Positions 32,164 through 33,107 of a stretch of 33,107 bases of DNA are shown here, piece after piece. Source of the DNA: Spirochaetota bacterium (lineage in GTDB: Bacteria; Spirochaetota; Spirochaetia; Treponematales; UBA12059); contig JAKQKE010000159.1 in NCBI GenBank assembly GCA_029560805.1, positions 1 through 33,107 on the forward strand. Reading direction: 5' to 3'. The notes under the pieces are model-generated. The model did not search any database and was not told where the DNA came from. It was given only the letters and a program-made list of their open reading frames with translations. The position numbers and the translations under genes are program-made. Numbering within the stretch: the stretch's first letter is position 1; the number at the start of each line of letters is the position of its first letter.

Positions 32164-33107
32164 ATGCTGGTAATACCAAGAAGGTGTACCGATAGAGTTT
32201 GTACCGCAGACCCCGACTCGAGGCGGCTGGAGCGAGCGCGCTCGTCGCTTCGGAGGAGTTTCGGTGCCTGGATCGAGGCGTCAGCCGATCGCGGCTCGAT
32301 ACGGCTCGAGGGTGAGGCGCCGAGCTACGATGATAAGGTACGAGCCGGTTGGCTGGCGGCCCGCTACGGGTTCAAGGGCGTCGTGAACGATGCCCGCTCC
32401 CCGGAAGAAGCCGCCGAGCGGCTGACACCGCGCGGCGCCGCCGCCCCATCGCTCGACGGCTCGTATTACGACGTGGCCATCGTCGGCGGCGGCGTGATCG
32501 GCTGCGCGATAGCCAGGGAACTGTCGCGCTGGGATCTATCCATCGTCCTCCTCGAGAAGGAGAGCGACGTGGCGGCCCATACCTCGAGCCGTAACGACGG
32601 CATGATCCACGACGGCTTCGCGGCGAAGCCCGGATCGAAGAAGGCCGCGTACAACGTCCGGGGCAACCGGCTCTGGGAGCCCCTGTGCATCGAACTCGGC
32701 CTGGACTTCAAGCGGCCAGGATCGCTCGTATTGTACGGGAACGCGGCTGCCGCCGCCCTGTATCCAGCCATGGCCGCCCGGGCGCGCCGCAACGGGGTGG
32801 ACGGCTGGGAGTTCTGGAGCCGCGCCAGGGTGGCGGCCGAGGAACCGAACGTGACGCCTGACCAGCATGGCGCCTTGTTCTTACCGAGCGCCGGCATCCT
32901 GTCGCCGTACCGCGCCACGGTCGCCCTAGCGGAGAGCGCCGCGATGAACGGCGCGCGCGTGGCGCTCGGCGCCTGCGTACTCGGCATGGGGCTCGAGGGC
33001 GGCTCGATATCGTCGCTGACCACCGATCGCGGCACGTTCCGAGCCGGTATCGTGGTCAACGCCGCGGGCAACTGGGCCGACGTCGTGGCCGGCATGGCCG
33101 GCGACCG
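32164..33107 (+). CDS. FAD-dependent oxidoreductase with N-terminal extra domain (partial, 3' end missing)
   Basis: The frame is open from 32164 to the window edge (314 codons). After about 95 N-terminal residues comes an FAD/Rossmann domain: YDVAIVGGGVIGCAIARELSRWDLSIVLLEKESDVAAHTSSRNDGMIHDG, typical of the DAO family near glycerol-3-phosphate dehydrogenase (GlpA) and LhgO-like enzymes, with VVNAAGNWADVVAGMAG further on. The N-terminal part holds GSIRLEGEAPSYDDKVRAGWLAARYGFKGVVNDAR, which resembles a BON-like fold found ahead of such dehydrogenases in some anaerobes. Substrate is not determined. No Shine-Dalgarno fits 32164 or the in-frame ATG at 32146; the start rests on the leaderless promoter. 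Confidence 0.8.
   Translation, partial: MLVIPRRCTDRVCTADPDSRRLERARSSLRRSFGAWIEASADRGSIRLEGEAPSYDDKVRAGWLAARYGFKGVVNDARSPEEAAERLTPRGAAAPSLDGSYYDVAIVGGGVIGCAIARELSRWDLSIVLLEKESDVAAHTSSRNDGMIHDGFAAKPGSKKAAYNVRGNRLWEPLCIELGLDFKRPGSLVLYGNAAAAALYPAMAARARRNGVDGWEFWSRARVAAEEPNVTPDQHGALFLPSAGILSPYRATVALAESAAMNGARVALGACVLGMGLEGGSISSLTTDRGTFRAGIVVNAAGNWADVVAGMAGD

Overview
This 33.1 kb window is a GC-rich bacterial chromosomal segment with tightly packed genes on both strands and many 1-4 bp start/stop overlaps. The gene content best fits a spirochaete. The main clues are a cyclophilin-FKBP fusion lipoprotein of the kind described in treponemes, YaaR next to a RicT/PSP1 protein, a YmdB-family/RseC-family pair, many lipoproteins, and frequent ATA, AGG and CTA codons despite the high GC. 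The phylum is inferred and the genus cannot be fixed from the window. No phage, insertion sequence, CRISPR array, rRNA or tRNA was seen. 

Layout. Positions 1-1627: end of an unidentified gene, then yaaR and ricT, closed by a strong hairpin. 1697-2719 (-): dual-family peptidyl-prolyl isomerase lipoprotein. 2887-4629 (+): dCMP deaminase, a YmdB-family protein that has lost the metal ligands, and an overlapping RseC-like membrane protein. 4626-5177 (-): DJ-1-family protein. 5285-5566 (+): a small three-helix membrane protein with its own promoter and terminator. 5675-7633 (-): transketolase. 7737-8474 (+): PrsW-type membrane protease. 8487-11844 (-): SH3-like lipoprotein and an ABC-F ATPase. 11936-15600 (+): polyphosphate pair, a Ppx/GppA-HD phosphatase coupled to polyphosphate kinase. 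15581-17140 (-): 4-alpha-glucanotransferase. 17386-18945 (+): 5'-nucleotidase lipoprotein whose codon use suggests high expression, followed by a terminator and a structured repeat-bearing intergenic stretch. 

19352-22030 (-): a TetR regulator, then cobU, a probable cbiR and cobS, all overlapping by ATGA. This looks like a cobamide salvage and remodelling cassette. 22222-26935 (-): a complete branched-chain amino-acid/amide ABC importer (binding protein, livH, livM, livG, livF). A long hairpin separates the binding-protein gene from the permease genes. The operon is divergent from an IclR regulator (27167-27994) across an AT-rich control region. A two-cluster ferredoxin of 60 residues overlaps the IclR stop codon. 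28210-28614 (-): SSB. 28799-29581 (+): a FadR-type GntR regulator. 29570-32067 (-): a lipoprotein alpha/beta hydrolase coupled to an unknown membrane-anchored protein. 32164 to the end (+): an FAD-dependent oxidoreductase with an extra N-terminal domain, cut by the window edge. 

The segment is mostly housekeeping and transport. The less ordinary items are the metal-ligand-less YmdB homologue, the cobU-cbiR-cobS cassette, the ferredoxin fused translationally to a regulator, the repeat element at 18999-19170, and a recurring pattern of a -10 box placed directly before start codons that lack a Shine-Dalgarno sequence.
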